Shown: piece after piece, positions 33,566 through 46,352 of the stretch
Layout: every line of letters starts with the position of its first letter
Numbering within the stretch: position 1 is the stretch's first letter
Source: Tetracentron sinense
Taxonomy: Eukaryota; Streptophyta; Magnoliopsida; Trochodendrales; Trochodendraceae
Length of the DNA stretch: 64,000 bases
Direction: 5' to 3'
Assembly: GCA_015143295.1 (NCBI GenBank)
Contig: JABCRI010000994.1
Coordinates: 248,001-312,000, forward strand
The notes under the pieces: generated by a model
Database searches by the model: none
The model's input: only the letters and a program-made list of their open reading frames with translations
What the model was told of the DNA's origin: nothing
Position numbers and translations under genes: made by a program

Positions 33566-34613
33566 TTTGATTTCGTAACAAGTTTTGTTATCATTTCCAT
33601 TGACAATGAAAAATGAACCATCAACAAAGACAGAATATTACTTAATTCATTCTCAAAATATACACTACCTGAATATTTCTCCCTAAACTAAAATATAGGG
33701 AGAAGAAAACAAGGTTCAAGTCTCTCTCTCTCTCTGGTAAGTGGTAAGTCGTTTGAGGTCGAACCGAGAGCATCAATGGCTGCTTACAAACCACCAAACC
33801 TTGTGGCTTGGTGCCATAAACCTGACTTCCGCATAATAATTGCATTTAGAAGATTGTTGGTGAATCTAAGTTGCACCAAACAGACTATTACTACAACCCT
33901 TCAACCAGACATAGAAATGATTAGATGAATCTCCTCTGGCGTGGTTAAAATTTTGATTTAAATTTCCTTTCTTTGGAGAGAAGTTAAAGTAATGGAAGAG
34001 TAGTAAGTGAATAGTTCATAACACCCATCGTGGTCCCATATGGGAGATAGAAAGTTGGTGTGGGGCATGATTATTGCATTAGAAATGAGTGCTTGGTGTG
34101 GTCCTCTGTGTATCCCACCACCCCCTTTTCTTTAATCAATAGGGATTACCAACAGCACAAACAGGAGAAAGACTCTCCGGCTTTCACGGAGTTCCGCTGC
34201 ATGTCCCATTAACCCTAGTTGGTCACTCTTAAGAGCTGATAAAATAATTGTTGGGTGTAAAAAGTCTATTTCAGATATTCTACTATATCATGGTCTCATC
34301 TTATGATATCTTGGGAGTTAATGAAACTATTTTAGTACAATTCAATTGTTTAAATTCCCGCATGATCACACCAAAAATTCAAGTTCCTTTTGAATTGCCT
34401 TCTAAATTAATGACAATCGCTGCATTGTCATCATCTTGTATTATCATCCTGTTTTCACGTTTGAATTCTTTACTTGTATGTACAATTACAATTCTGATCA
34501 CTTATGATCTTTCTGAAGGCATGCATATTGAGTACTGCTACGCAATGACGCAAAAGTTAGAGAGTCTCTCGGCTTGTGTCATTCTTTTATTATATTGGAT
34601 ATCTTTTAGGAAC
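33566..34613. other. No gene seen
   Basis: AT-rich intergenic DNA with a short CT run near 33721. The 129-codon open frame at 34248-34637 runs into the neighbouring MITE and has no recognisable motif. Confidence 0.45.
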
Positions 34614-34960
34614 CAAATCCTCTATGGTTATAACTAGAGGGGAGTCCGATTACACTGAGGTTGCCACATGTCCCTTTTGACATTCCTTAACCGTGGCTAA
34701 GATTCACCCACCCCAAGGATTTGTTCAATCACCTATCCTAGGTTTTTAGAAAAAAAAATATTAAAAATATTTTTATATTTTTTTCTAACCACAGTTAACT
34801 TTAATTTTATTTGATATTTTTTCTAAAAACTAAGGATAAGTAGGTGAACCCAAGGGTGGTTGAATCTTAACCATAGTTAAGGGGTTTCAACAGGGACATG
34901 TGGCGACCTCAACGGCGTAACTGGACTCCCTTGAGTCCGGTTATAACCATAGAGGATTTG
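34614..34960. mobile_element. Foldback MITE, 347 bp, ~150-bp arms
   Basis: CAAATCCTCTATGGTTATAA at the left is the inverse of TTATAACCATAGAGGATTTG at the right, and both arms continue through TGTCCC...TTAACCGTGGCTAAGATTC-type sequence. The arms contain the same module as the foldback element at 58098-59425. No clear target-site duplication. Confidence 0.8.
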
Positions 34961-35390
34961 TTGAGATATTATAGGTAGGTTCCTTGTAGGTATTGGAGAG
35001 AGTAGTCAATGCTTATCATGGTATTTTAAAGATTGGATTAGTTGGTGGAGAAAAGGAAATGGACACTTCTTCCTTTAACTAAGGTATGGTGGGGCCACCT
35101 CTTTAGAGAGATGCCAAGAAAGTTATAAGAGGCTATCAAATATAAGCTCGATCTCAATTCTTAAACCAATCTGTAGCGACAAGACAATGAAGAACTTCCT
35201 TGCCTATCTCTATCTCTGTCGCTATCCTCATTAGCTTAAGTGGCACCTAATATGTGTAATTAACAGTAGTACATTGCATCCGCATGAATCCCTATTGTCA
35301 ACATCACTGATCCCTACTCGACTAAAAAGAAGAACATTAATATATAATCGTCATTGACTTTATATATACTCTGAACTCTGGATTCATAGC

Positions 35391-35530
35391 TTTTTTTCGG
35401 GTTCACAATATACGATTAGGCCGCAACCCCAATTAGTGTCTGTTATCTATCAATGAACATGTGGATATCTCAACTACCACACCCGTGAGACTTGATCCTG
35501 AATCAAATGAGTGGTGGACTACACACAACA
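35391..35530 (-). mobile_element. SINE fragment (minus strand)
   Basis: A T run followed by GGCCGCAACCCCAATTAGTG corresponds in inverted orientation to the 3' part of the SINE at 32951-33126. The head is unclear. Confidence 0.4.
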
Positions 35531-35614
35531 GGCAAGCTTGGCTTCCCGATATCCATAGCTTAATTGACTTACATTCTTCCTCAATTTTTTCATTAGTCTC
35601 AATTATTTAAGATG

Positions 35615-35777
35615 ACTGATTGTTTGTTTCAGTGGTAAGACGTATTTCCTTTTTGGAAGAGTACTCGAGTTTGAGTATATCGATGTGGTGGTTGAGAGAC
35701 CCACCTTTATACTACCCTAGCTTACTCTTAATCTACCTATCGATCTAAATAAATTGTGTCACCTACCTTAAAAAAAA
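35615..35777 (+). mobile_element. tRNA-derived SINE (plus strand)
   Basis: A box-A-like GTTTCAGTGGTAAGACG is followed by a box-B-like ACTCGAGTTTGAGTAT and the element ends in an A run (35770-35777). Confidence 0.45.
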
Positions 35778-36653
35778 CTATTTAAAGTTGCAACAGGAAT
35801 CATGCTCTGTCGCTGTAAGCCTATCAAGAGGCATATCTTTGGTCAAAACTTGTTTAATTAAATTTTTTTTGTTGTCTTCAATCGTAAGCGGTTACATTAG
35901 GTCTGATGGGTGTGTTTAGATTACCTATCTAAACAAAAAAAAAAAACTTGTGCCATTTCATGCCTCACTATCTATAATTAGACTTTGTCAATCATATCCG
36001 GAGTCCAAACTATTTTTCAACTAACTGCTTCCAAATTTTTTGTGGGCTTATTTTTTTATGTGATCTTTTCAAAGTTTTTTCCTACTCATTTATTTCAACA
36101 TTATTCTCATCCTATATATTTTTCTTGTTGTTCCTCGACACTCTTCTCCTTGAAGCACATTTTTTTAACCGGTCAAGTAGATCAAATAGATGCATTAAGC
36201 TAAAAAGAGGAACCTATAAAGCAAACTTACCTATAGGGATAAAAATAAATAAAAGATTTACCAATAGGTTAAATGAAAAATAAGAAACACAAATCATGAT
36301 AAGAATTGAAAAGGCATAGTTGTGATCTTATTGGTCTTATAAAATTTTCCTTCCACTCCGATTCAAAAATGTGTTGTCAAATAACATTTTGAAAGTACAT
36401 TTTCACTTTAGTTGCCCAATTCAAATTCTAAGGGCAATATCTTCCCTAAATCTTGTGATTATTATTATTTCCTTGAGATAACAATTGCCCTCATAATTTC
36501 ACACTAAGGGAGTACTAGCCCTAATCATGTTAACTGTTAATCGCTCGCCCTAACCCCCAAAATTGTTTTTTTTCCCTTTATTCCACGTTAATGGTTGCTT
36601 TGATTGGGGCAAACATTTCCCTACATACTAAATTACTAATATAAGTGGAGGGA
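35778..36653. other. No gene seen
   Basis: AT-rich intergenic DNA. The open frame at 35985-36203 is Phe-rich and unconvincing. Confidence 0.45.
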
Positions 36654-36772
36654 ATAGGGTGTCAATGGGCCGGGCTTGGGCTTAAATTTTGATAATTTTT
36701 TTAATAGGCCCACATGAGCCCAACACATTTACAAGAGACTTTAAAGCCCAATTCAGCCCAATTGACATCCCT
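36654..36772. mobile_element. hAT-type MITE, 119 bp, 8-bp duplication TGGAGGGA
   Basis: The left end AGGGTGTCAATGGGCC and the right end GGCCCAATTGACATCCCT-like sequence are imperfect inverted repeats. TGGAGGGA flanks both sides (36646-36653 and 36773-36780). Confidence 0.7.
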
Positions 36773-37199
36773 TGGAGGGAGTGAAGAAGGAAGGTAGTTT
36801 TGCGTGTGGGCTCAGCTGCTATTTCATGCAGAAAACTGAACCCATAAAGATCATATATTCACAGATTTGCCCCTCTTTCTCTCTAGAAATGTTTATATAT
36901 GTAATACTTGTACACATGTTCAAGAGAGAGAAAGAGGGAGAGAGATGAAATGATGAAGGTTGAACACTTGAACGTGGAATTGCAGAGAAGGAAATGGAAA
37001 ATTGCCCAACTTTTCTTACTTGGAAAGCTTTGTTGGGGCCATCTTTTTATTCTACCACGCTTTCTCATCATAAAGCACCAAGATTTCTACTTCTTAGCTT
37101 TCACTTTCCCACCTCTCTTTTTCTTCTTACGTTTTCATCTTCCCTTCCTCTGCTTTCCCTTCCACTTTCGCCAGTCTTTAATGGCGGCCACCTGAATTC

Positions 37200-37930
37200 C
37201 CAGTAAAAGTGAAGTCTGTGTTTTAGAGAATTGGGGTTTCTCTTTTTGGTCGGTGAACAAGAAGAAAAATAATTTTTTTTGGTTTGGAGATTCTTATCAA
37301 TATTTAATGGCAGAAGGTCTGAGTTTGAGTGGAAATGATGGTGAAGGATTAGAATTTTGGAGGCAATGAATTTGCAGAATATCGAGTTGGGGTTTTCAGT
37401 TTTGGGAAGAAAAACTTGAAATTTGATGCTTTGGGAAGATCTTCAATGGTGCAAGCTTGAATTTTGAGCAGATTGAAGGAAAGATTTTGGAGTTGTACTG
37501 AACCTTTAGGTGTTTAATGGTGGAAGCTTGACATTGAAGGAGGTGTATAATTAGGACTTTTAAATGATTAAGGTTTATAATCGAAGTTTTGCAGTCAAAT
37601 CCTTGAGTAATGAGCCCATCAATCATCCAGAAAGTTAAAGAGTAGCTTTAATTATTGTAGTTTTTAGTAGAAAGAGAACTTGGATTTACAAATTCTCCAT
37701 TAGTCTTTTCACTGGAAGTTCAATGAAGGCGAAAACCAGGGTGTGTTAAGGATCACATAGGAGAAAAAAAAGAAATTTTGATTCCTTTCTAGCCTAACCA
37801 GTCGATTTCCTTAGCTTTACCATTGGAAAGCTTGCAGTTTGAAATTGGATTTTGGTGTTCTTCTTTCAGAGATAACTCACTCCACAGTTGTTCTTCTTTG
37901 CCTACTGAAATTAAGGGCTCTGAATTACGG
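37200..37930 (+). other. Likely 5' UTR exon of the TRM-like gene (left edge uncertain)
   Basis: A GT donor at 37931 (CGG|GTATGG) pairs well with the acceptor at 38857-38858 (TTCATCAG), just before the coding exon. CT-rich sequence at 37080-37190 fits a plant promoter or leader. The transcription start cannot be fixed. Confidence 0.4.
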
Positions 37931-38933
37931 GTATGGTTCCTTCCTTTATTTTTATGTATATGCTATTGTTGGTTCTTCATTACTGTATAAAAGATTCCTA
38001 TTAGTTCTGTAATTCTGTGTTTCTTTTACCTATTCTCTTTGTTTCTGCCTTTCGTAACTCCGTGACTCGGTTGGTGAATCTCACAAATCAACCTAGTATT
38101 TGACTCGATTCCCTTGAACACAATAACAACAGTACATGATAACATACTGGCCTGGATTGGCTTTGCTACACATGTAGTAGAAACCAGCCTTTCTTATTGA
38201 AAAAAATAATATGATCGAACCATGTAGCCTTACAGTTAGGACCCACCAAGGGTCACAATGATCTTGCCCCATAAAGGATAAATTTTGAGATTAGATCACC
38301 CCCGATCTGTGGCAATTCAGGGGGTTCATGAATATGTTGGAGGTGTTCACATTTTGTTCATTGAACTAAAAACCCGCGAGTCTATACATTTAAGCCATGT
38401 CTTTTGGTTTTAAGAATTCCAGGGCAGTGAGGTTCTTTTGATCTGGGTTGTTAGTTCATGACACATTCAGTTGTTCTTTAATGAGTTTTTGACAAGGGAG
38501 GTGGTAAATTAAAATGATACTGACATTCAATTGTGTTCCCTTGTTTTTGGGAGGCTTGGAATAAATAGGCGAGGCAAAAATAAGAATAACTCTTTTCCTC
38601 TGTTTCCAAAATTACAGGATTATGTGTGAAATCAATTCTTCTGTTCATGTTTCTTATGGTTTCTCTGTCGCATGATTCGCATCTTCAATTAGATTGCAAA
38701 TTTTTTCACCTAAGTCGAGGAGAAATTTCTGTGGCTCACGTGTCATCTCTAACATGTTTACATCTTTGATGTTGGAGAGACTGCTTTCTTTACACATACA
38801 ATTTATGCTCTGTCTTTAATTTGCGTGGTTTCTCCTTTTTTTTTCTTCTCTTCATCAGGTTTGATGTGATTATATTAGTGAGGTTGTTTTGAATGAACAC
38901 AACGTGCTGGAGTTGAGTAATCACTCATTCATT

Positions 38934-39878
38934 ATGGGAAAGAGATCACAGAGACGCCCTTCACAATGTGAAAAGGACCAGTTAGGATGTATGTGGGCTT
39001 TGATTAGTATCTTTGACTTCCGCCTCAGAAAGACCACTCGGAGGCTGCTTTCAGATAAGAGGCTTGGGAGCAAACAAGCTGTTGGTAAGAAATCTGTCTT
39101 AATATCAAATAAAACTATTGACACTTTTGGTATATCTGAGATGCTGTGTTGTAACTGGTTCAGAAAAAATTACCCACCATTCCTAGTCATACTGAGGTGT
39201 ATAAAAGTTTATGTTTCTGTATGGATGGTGTTGCCTTCGATTTAAGAATGTAGGTCTTTTGGCGAAATGGTATTCATAACATGCAGATGTTATTTCATTA
39301 AATTGTTGCTGGCATCTTTCTGAATAGAACATTATCTGGAAAGTACTTACGTATCGAGGAAAACACGGAATAATTAGTGCAATCTTAATCTTATAGTAAT
39401 TAGCCACTGTCCACCAAATACTCAGACATTATACTGAATGGCAAAATGTATGAGGCTAAGAAAGTATAACTAACAACTACTGTAATTTTAAACTTATACA
39501 GTATATCTTATTATAGTCTGTTGAGTCCTATAAATATGTCATGCTGTGCATTTTGAAGGTGTTGATTTCCCTTCTGCAGGTTCTGGATATTCAAGGAGTG
39601 GACTTAATTTGCTGACGGATTTTGATGAAGAGTGGGTAGATATTGATGTAAGTGTTGATAACTTATCTGTTAGATCAAATTTAATTTGTACTTTAAATAA
39701 ATTGTTATTTGACCCGATGAATTATATAATATAAGATTCCAATCTTAACATCTTCCTATCTCTCTTAAGTAACTTTCTTTTTGTAAGGACAAACTATGAT
39801 GTAGATTCAAGAACATAGAAAATTGGGCTACTGTCTCTCAGTAGTTTTTTTTTTGGCTGACGATCAAGGGGGTATTGT

Positions 39879-39913
<35 letters not shown>

Positions 39914-42623
39914 TGGGAAAGAATTTGACTCAGTAACTTGTCTAATTTTTGTTGGTTTTATTTATATTAACATAAGATTAATGGTTCTGATAACAAATTT
40001 TTTTTTTTTGGTTCAATGGGTGGGAGTCCACAAACTAAATACAGAGCCGAGGGGTAGTAACCCCCATTACATCATTTATGAGAAATGTTAAAACACCAGG
40101 GGGTGGGGATCGAAAAAAGGTAACACTAGGAGGCCCGGAGTGGCTAAAGTTAGCAATCCAATCTGCAGCTTGGTTTCCCTCCCGAAAAACATGCTCAAGT
40201 TTGCACTCCCAAGATTTTTCTAAGAGCGTTAATGAGGGATCCATGGGGGTTAGAACTATCCAAATCGTCGGTTACAAGAGTCACCACCGCACTAGAGTCG
40301 GTCTCAACAATAACTCGTCTGTAGCCTTCGGACCAAGCCAGCGTTAACCCATGGTAGAGCGCCCAAAGTTCAGCCACAGTGACAGAACAAATGCCAATAT
40401 TGTTCCCAAAACCAATCAACCACCTACCATCATCTCCACGAATCAGGCCACCACTAGAGGCCTCTCCTGGATTTCCTCTGGAACTTCCATCCGTGTTAAG
40501 TTTCACCCATCCCATTGGAGGGGAAGTCCAAGAGACAAAACATAGTTGTTTCGAAGGACTAAAGTTTTCTACCTTCAGGACTTCCTCGGACTCACGGGTT
40601 TTGAACAAGATGTAATCTATAGGATCATTAGGCCTGACAAAAGTATGATCAAATATAGATTTTTTGCACCAAGTCCATAATGCCCAGACAGCTTGCCTAA
40701 ATATCTACTCAGTTATCTGATTATGTATTATACAGGTAATGCAATTTTGAATTTCCAATTTGGACATATGGTTACTTTTCATCTTGGGGACTGCCTAGAT
40801 TTCTTTGGGTGGATATATTCTAGTATCAGTGTATGTGAATCGATAATTAACTATTAATGTTTCAGGATGGCAAGGAGAGCAAACAACTTACAGTTGATGT
40901 TGGTAAGACAAGTGTAAAGAAACTCTTGGAAGAAGAGATGTTCAGTGAGCAGCGCATGAAGAAGCAGATAACTAGTGCTCACGCAGAAGAGCCATGGTGT
41001 GACTTGGAACATGGAGCTCACTCACAAAAGACCCGTAAACAGACAAAGACTTGCAAGAGAACCTGTGATATTCAGGTTTGTGATTTGAAAGATGCTGCAA
41101 TCTTGGAACCTCATCAGTCTTCCCTTCCAAATTCAGTGGAACAATCTTCAAATAGTCTTGATCTAGCTGCCGAGATGGAAGAGTTCTGCAACCAGATCCA
41201 TAAGTGCCATGAAATAGGTCTGCACCACGAGAATGGAAGAGATTTTTCTGATGTACGGAAAATTATTAGTTGTGTGAAGCATGACCAGTTTGATGAGCTC
41301 AATTTGCGTGTTCTTCAAGAAAAACTAAGTGAAGAAACTGAGGCTTTTATAAATAAGAAGTTTATTGATGGGAAACACCTCACCAGAGATGGAGCAATCC
41401 ACCAGTCTAACCAATTCATGGATGCATTGGAGATGCTAAATTCTAACAAGGAATTATTTCAGAAACTCCTACAGGATCCAAACTCGCTGTTGGTGAAACA
41501 CATTCAAAACTTACGGGATTCTCGAGCAAAGAAAGACGAACCGACTAAATCATTCTCAGGATCCAACTTGTCAGAAGAGGATACTAGTAATTCAAGGCAA
41601 TGTGAGGAGCTTGTCTGTCCTAAACAATTCCAGAAAAATAAGATGCATAATTTTTTCAGGAGGAATAGTAAGTCTCAAGAAAGAAACCCATCAAGGGAAA
41701 GTGACAATCCTCAAGCTTCAAATAGAATAGTTGTTTTGAAGCCTGGCATAGCAGGCATGCAAAATTCTGAAACCATTAGTCTCAGCTCCTCTCCAATATC
41801 TCATTACAGCTTGAGGAATAACGGGCAGAGCGTGAGGGCCGCCTCCCACTTTTCTTTCAGAGAAATTAAAAGGAAGTTGAAGCATGCTATAGGGGAAAGC
41901 AGAAAAGAGCGGCATTGGATCTCTATGGATGGTAAGTTACATACAATTCCTTGCGACTGTCAAGGCTCGGGAGATAGTGGTAATGGGATTGCAGGGGGGA
42001 TTCTTAGTAGGGATTCCCCTAGTAAAACCTTTGTTGATATTAAAAGAACCGCTAAAAATTTCGTTAGTGTCAAGAGCAGAGACAAGCTAGGCAAGCCAAA
42101 AGATTCTGGACATGACATCCCCTCATACAGTGATCCTAAAAACATATACACGACAACTCTTGCAGATTCCGAGCAAAGTGAACCTAACATCTACGTCGAA
42201 GCCAAAAAGCATCTTTCTGAGATATTAAGCATTGGGGATTGGGGTGGGGATGGGCACCTATCAAGCAGCCGGGTCCCGAGAACCTTAGGGAGGCTACTTT
42301 CTCTGCCTGAATACAACTTTTCGCCTATATGTAGTCCTGAAGGGGACAGGGAGCATGGTTTTGTAACTGCACAGATGAGAGTTTCCCCTTCAAGAAATTT
42401 CCAGGGGGTCAACGAGAACATGTGGCGGTTTAAAAAAGAAAACAAAGCAAGCCGTCTAAGTCCACTGAGGCAGAATTTTGAGGCCCCACCATGCACTGAT
42501 GGCTATAAGCCTGCCGACGAACTACAAGCCTTCGACTCAAATTCAGATATCTTGAAGGAACTTCTTTCTGATACAAAAATACATGAAAGCGTCTCTTCTG
42601 CTGTAGATGTGTTGAGTCCGAAG
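38934..42623 (+). CDS. TRM-like DUF3741/DUF4378 family protein, N-terminal part
   Basis: Three coding exons join in frame: 38934-39084, 39580-39647 and 40866-42623, giving 659 open codons. The start MGKRSQRRPSQCEKDQLGC and the following MWALISIFDFR segment are typical of a plant family carrying an N-terminal DUF3741-type region and a C-terminal DUF4378, which includes TON1-recruiting-motif (TRM) proteins linked to cortical microtubules and cell division. VKKLLEEEMFSEQ (exon 3) and FREIKRKLKHAIGESRKERHWIS are further family blocks. The upstream in-frame ATG at 38892 is less likely because the family starts at MGKRSQRR. After 42623 the frame is lost at the next splice junction (see 42722-43853). 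The intron before exon 3 carries a 32-base G run and a LINE fragment. Function is inferred from the family only. Confidence 0.75.
39881..39912 (+). repeat. Homopolymer of 32 G
   Basis: An uninterrupted G32 run lies in the intron between exons 2 and 3 of the TRM-like gene. Such runs are rare in plant DNA. It is a potential G-quadruplex and also a place where assembly length is unreliable. Confidence 0.95.
39998..40705 (-). mobile_element. 5'-truncated LINE: RNase H end and poly(A) tail
   Basis: On the minus strand the frame reads WVKLNTDGSSRGNPG, GLIRGDDGRW, VAELWALYHGL and VIVETDS, the RNase H domain found at the end of plant L1-type LINEs. Sequence upstream of it (VWALWTWCKKSIFDH) extends to about 40700. 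The element ends in a poly(A) run, seen as T at 39998-40009. It lies in an intron of the TRM-like gene in antisense orientation. The domain is split between two open frames (40608-40195 and 40244-40035), so one frameshift is likely. No clear target duplication was found. Confidence 0.85.
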
Positions 42624-42721
42624 GTACTGTTTTCTCTGTTTTCTAATTTTTGTTGAGAAGCCTTTCCAGAAGGCCATGTGTTATATTTTACATCTTCATT
42701 GAGCAGTTCATAAAATTTCAG

Positions 42722-43853
42722 CAGGTGACGTGGAGATTGTAGAAACAACTGATAATGTCTGCCCAGGAGAAAGTAACCTGTTGGACGTGTCCTCCGAACC
42801 AAATAGCACACTCATCACCAGCACCAACCTAACACTGATATGGCCAAAATTTGTGAGGGAAAGGATATTCCGAATGCTCGATACTGGTAAATTAAGAAGC
42901 ATTTCAAGTTATCAAATGTTTTCTTTTTTTGTATCACCTTTTGTCCCATCATCTTTTTAATTCTTTTTCAGGATTCGCCTGAAGTGAATCAACCACCGTC
43001 ATCTTCAGTAGATATCTATTGCTCAAGCTCTCTAATCAACAAGAAAATCGAAGAGCTGGGGAACGTCAATGATGTACCAGAGCATCCAAGTCCGGTATCT
43101 GTTCTTGAGCCATTGTTCATTGAAGATGCCATCAGCCCCAAAAGCACCATATCTCAACCTGGTAGGCTTTCATTCTAAGAACATATCAATCTCATGTCTA
43201 TTTGTTGTTCTTTACTTTTTATTTTCATCAAATCTGCGCTGGAGTTAAAAACCAATTAACATCTGCAGCTGAGCTGCCAATGCAACCACTACAAATTCAT
43301 TTCGGAGAACACGACTCTTCTGCTCAGCTGGTAGCCCCTTCAGATCAGAGATTTACTTAAGACCTTGTTTGGAAGACAAGAAATCCATCTTTGAGTACGT
43401 AAGAGCACTGTTGCAAGCATCTGGCTTGAGCTGGGATGAGCTTTTGGGTAGATGGCATTGTTTCACGCCAACTGCTCGATCCATCCTTGTTTGATGAAGT
43501 AGAGGTATTGTGTAGCCACTTTGTTGTGATGAGAGGACTCTTCTTTGATTGTGTCAATGAAGTTCTTATCGAGATGTACGAGCATTATTTCGGTTGCTCC
43601 CCTTGGGTATCATTGTCAAACCAAACATCCGGCCAATACCAGTGGGGGAAAATTTCTCCCGTGAGGTATGGGAAGGAATTGATTGGCATCTCCTTTCGCA
43701 TCTGCCACCATGTACATTAGACCAGATTGTTGAAAGAGACGTGGCAAATCTGGAACATGGATGGACCTCCGATTGTGATACTGATGATCTTGGTAACGAG
43801 ATGGAGAAGCTATTCTAGAAGAAATGATGCAAGAAACCATATTTGAGCTTTAT
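42722..43853 (+). pseudogene. C-terminal DUF4378 part of the TRM-like gene, frameshifted
   Basis: Family-like segments follow in the right order but in changing frames: GDVEIVETTDN, then DMAKICEGKDIPNA, then a clean exon 42972-43161 with PSPVSVLEPLFIED, then (43269 on) SSAQLVAPSDQ, CLEDKKSIFEYVRALLQAS with GLSWDELLGRWH, RQLLDPSLFDEVEVLCSHF, VKPNIRPIPVGENFSREVW and finally AILEEMMQETIFEL, the expected TON1-recruiting C-terminus. Frame changes are needed at the 42623/42722 junction and near 42830, 42880, 43350, 43450, 43610 and 43815. Splice sites themselves look sound (donors 42887 and 43162, acceptors 42971 and 43268). Either this half has decayed in a gene whose first 659 codons are open, or the assembly has local indel errors. 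Confidence 0.7.
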
Positions 43854-45008
43854 ATTTGAAGTCCGAGTACTAGTATGGATTTCCCATGGTTTCATTCAAG
43901 TTGGAAAATGAAACTTAGAACAGTATGGATTTTCCATGATTTCATCCAAGTTGGAAAAGGAAATTAGAACAGTAGCAGCTTTGAATTCTTTCAAAATGTG
44001 ACCTGCCTCTGGCACATGGTAAGCGCACATTTCATAGTTATTTTTCGGTTATCTTGATGATGGAGTTGTGTCAGGATAGGAGGGCGGTAAAGAGCCATTC
44101 CTTGTCTTGCATAGGTTCCATGGGGATCCTTCAATAATTCCTCACAAAGTGGAAATGGGCTCAAATGCCTCTGTCAGACTTTCTTCTGGAGCACTCAGCC
44201 ATAACTATTTCCAACCATCCAAAGAAAAGCATTAGGTACTATGAGTGCAAGCTTCCAGTCTGGTTTACCTTAAGATCCCTAGGAGGCAGCCATCAAATGA
44301 AGGGTCCAGACTAGACTGGACTGCACGGCATGTGCTGCAAGTGTATCGCACCAGCAGGAAGCGGAAGAATCCGTTCTGACACCTGCTGCTAAAATTGCAA
44401 GTGAGATGAGTTTTTTTAATTTGTTTTCCATGTTTGTAACAGGCATCAGGCTCCAATATAACCACGGTCGGAGCGGTGGCGGCTGTCTATAATATTATCA
44501 TCATAGTTGGAGTGTAGATGTTGGTGTTTGAAGGTGTCCATTGAGAGTGTCTTTGTTTTAACTACTAAGTTACAGTCTTTTTCTTTTTGTTTCATTCTAT
44601 TCATTCCTCCTCTTTCACTTTCAATTCTGTAGTGTCTGTTATGTTCACAGATATGGGAGTGCTGTAATAGGAAAGTAGAGAGGGAAAGAAGATTTCACAC
44701 TGGATTTTGCTTTGTATCGACGATATATTTTGACGAGTGATGTTATTGTTTTTACTCTTACTTTGAAAACACCCAGTTCCTATTGTTAGTATTAGAGGTG
44801 ATTATATTCTATCCTGGTGTCCTGTAACTCCTTGGATGGACAGCATGACCGAAGAAAGGAAAAAAAAACTGTTTTAGTTCAATTTCATCTGAACACTCAT
44901 GGTTCAATTTTATCTAACACACGAAGGTTGAATCTGCAAATGTGAGACAAACAGGTAGCACAAGGACCAGAAAGGATGAGGTCGTCTGGTCTCAAGGTGG
45001 TCAGCATC
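43854..45008. other. 3' region of the TRM-like gene
   Basis: Presumed 3' UTR and flank. A ~51-bp unit (TATGGATTTCCCATGGTTTC and its near copy) is tandemly duplicated at 43874-43975. No further gene is seen. Confidence 0.4.
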
Positions 45009-45020
45009 CCTTTTAGAGTT

Positions 45021-45224
45021 TTTTTTTTTTTTTTTGGAACTCGGGTGTCCCCAACTCTTTGGGTCAAGACTAATCCCCAAGGGTGCAACAAGAGCCCGCA
45101 ACCCGCCACACCAGATAAGTCCGGGTAAACTCGTTGTAGGGCTGGCCCCAAAGGGGAATGAGAAATGGAACCCAGGACATCTGACTTGGGGAAAGGCCCA
45201 GGAACCACTGGTCCACCCGTCCAA
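45021..45224 (-). mobile_element. tRNA-derived SINE, perfect 12-bp target duplication
   Basis: CCTTTTAGAGTT flanks both ends (45009-45020 and 45225-45236). On the minus strand the head has a box-A-like TGGACCAGTGGTTCCTGGGC and a box-B-like CTGGGTTCCATT, and the element ends in poly(A), seen as T15 at 45021-45035. The perfect duplication suggests a fairly young insertion. Confidence 0.88.
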
Positions 45225-45236
45225 CCTTTTAGAGTT

Positions 45237-46352
45237 CTTAACAATGCATAGGAGCAGACTACTTGTATAGATAAGAGTCAGTTAATATTTTTGAGGTTTA
45301 ATGTCCTTTATAATTCCTTCATCTTAATACAATTTTCATTATTCATAAAAAAAACCTCGTTAAGACACTAAAACCTTTGAGCAATTACAGTAGGACAAGG
45401 AAGAAAATACAAAAAACAAAACAGAAACAGAGAATAATCGTGCATTAAGTTTTCCTTAATAATTTCTTCTTTGCCAAAAAAAAAATCAGAAATTCAAAAG
45501 AGAGCAGGCTATCAACCCCATCACATAATTCATTCTAATAGATGAGAACATGGATATTGCAGACAACATAAAATGGCTTATGCCTTGAATCTCTTGCAAA
45601 ATTGCAAAAATAATAAGAGCACATAGCTATTCCATAACAATTGGTACAATCAGTGTTTGAACAAAATTTGTCAGAAATAAATGACACTGGTCGTATTTCA
45701 GATCCAGTGGCCCAAACAATCAGCCTACAGTATGCCCTGTCATCACGAGGAAGGCTCGTGATGACTGTTAATCACAACTAGTGCAGTATGAGGAAGCCAT
45801 AAGACCATCAGACACTGCAAGCTTCTAATACTCTTCCCAATATTGATAGTTTGCCGATGTGCACCATGAACCAACTCAACCAGAGTCAAGCCAACACATT
45901 CGAACCAGGCATTTCACCTCCTTCCCAAAACCTTTGATTCTTCATTGTACTCTCCTGCAACGGGCAACTTCTGAGAAACACTAGCAATTGAAATACATAG
46001 CTTGGTACTAGAAAAATTCACAAATTGCCATGCTCAGCTACATAATTGGATGACTTGAAACTTGGTCTCTAAAAGTATGGCATGCTCGCAAAGTTCAAGA
46101 GAATTTTTTACCTTTTTTTTTATAAGTAATGTGTTGTATTAGTAATCAGAATGGACTAACCCTGTCTACGGAAAGATACAACACAAAAATACTAGTCAAT
46201 AAGAAGTAAACCTCATTAGCCTCTCAAAGATATTCAAAAGCCCTTAGTTGCTTCCACAAATTACAGCATCCCAACTATGAACAGTTTAATCGTTTTGAAC
46301 CCCTTAAGAGTGAAAGACCACAAGGCCAAGAAAACTTTAGATTTGCCAATCA
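45237..46352. other. No gene seen
   Basis: AT-rich DNA between two genes, probably including the 3' end of the minus-strand gene. A T run with ATAAGTAATGTGTTG near 46112 may be the end of another retroposon, but I could not classify it. Confidence 0.4.

Noticed and set aside
34248-34637. 129-codon open frame
   Set aside because: It is hydrophobic and Ile/Leu-rich but runs into a foldback MITE and has no family signal.
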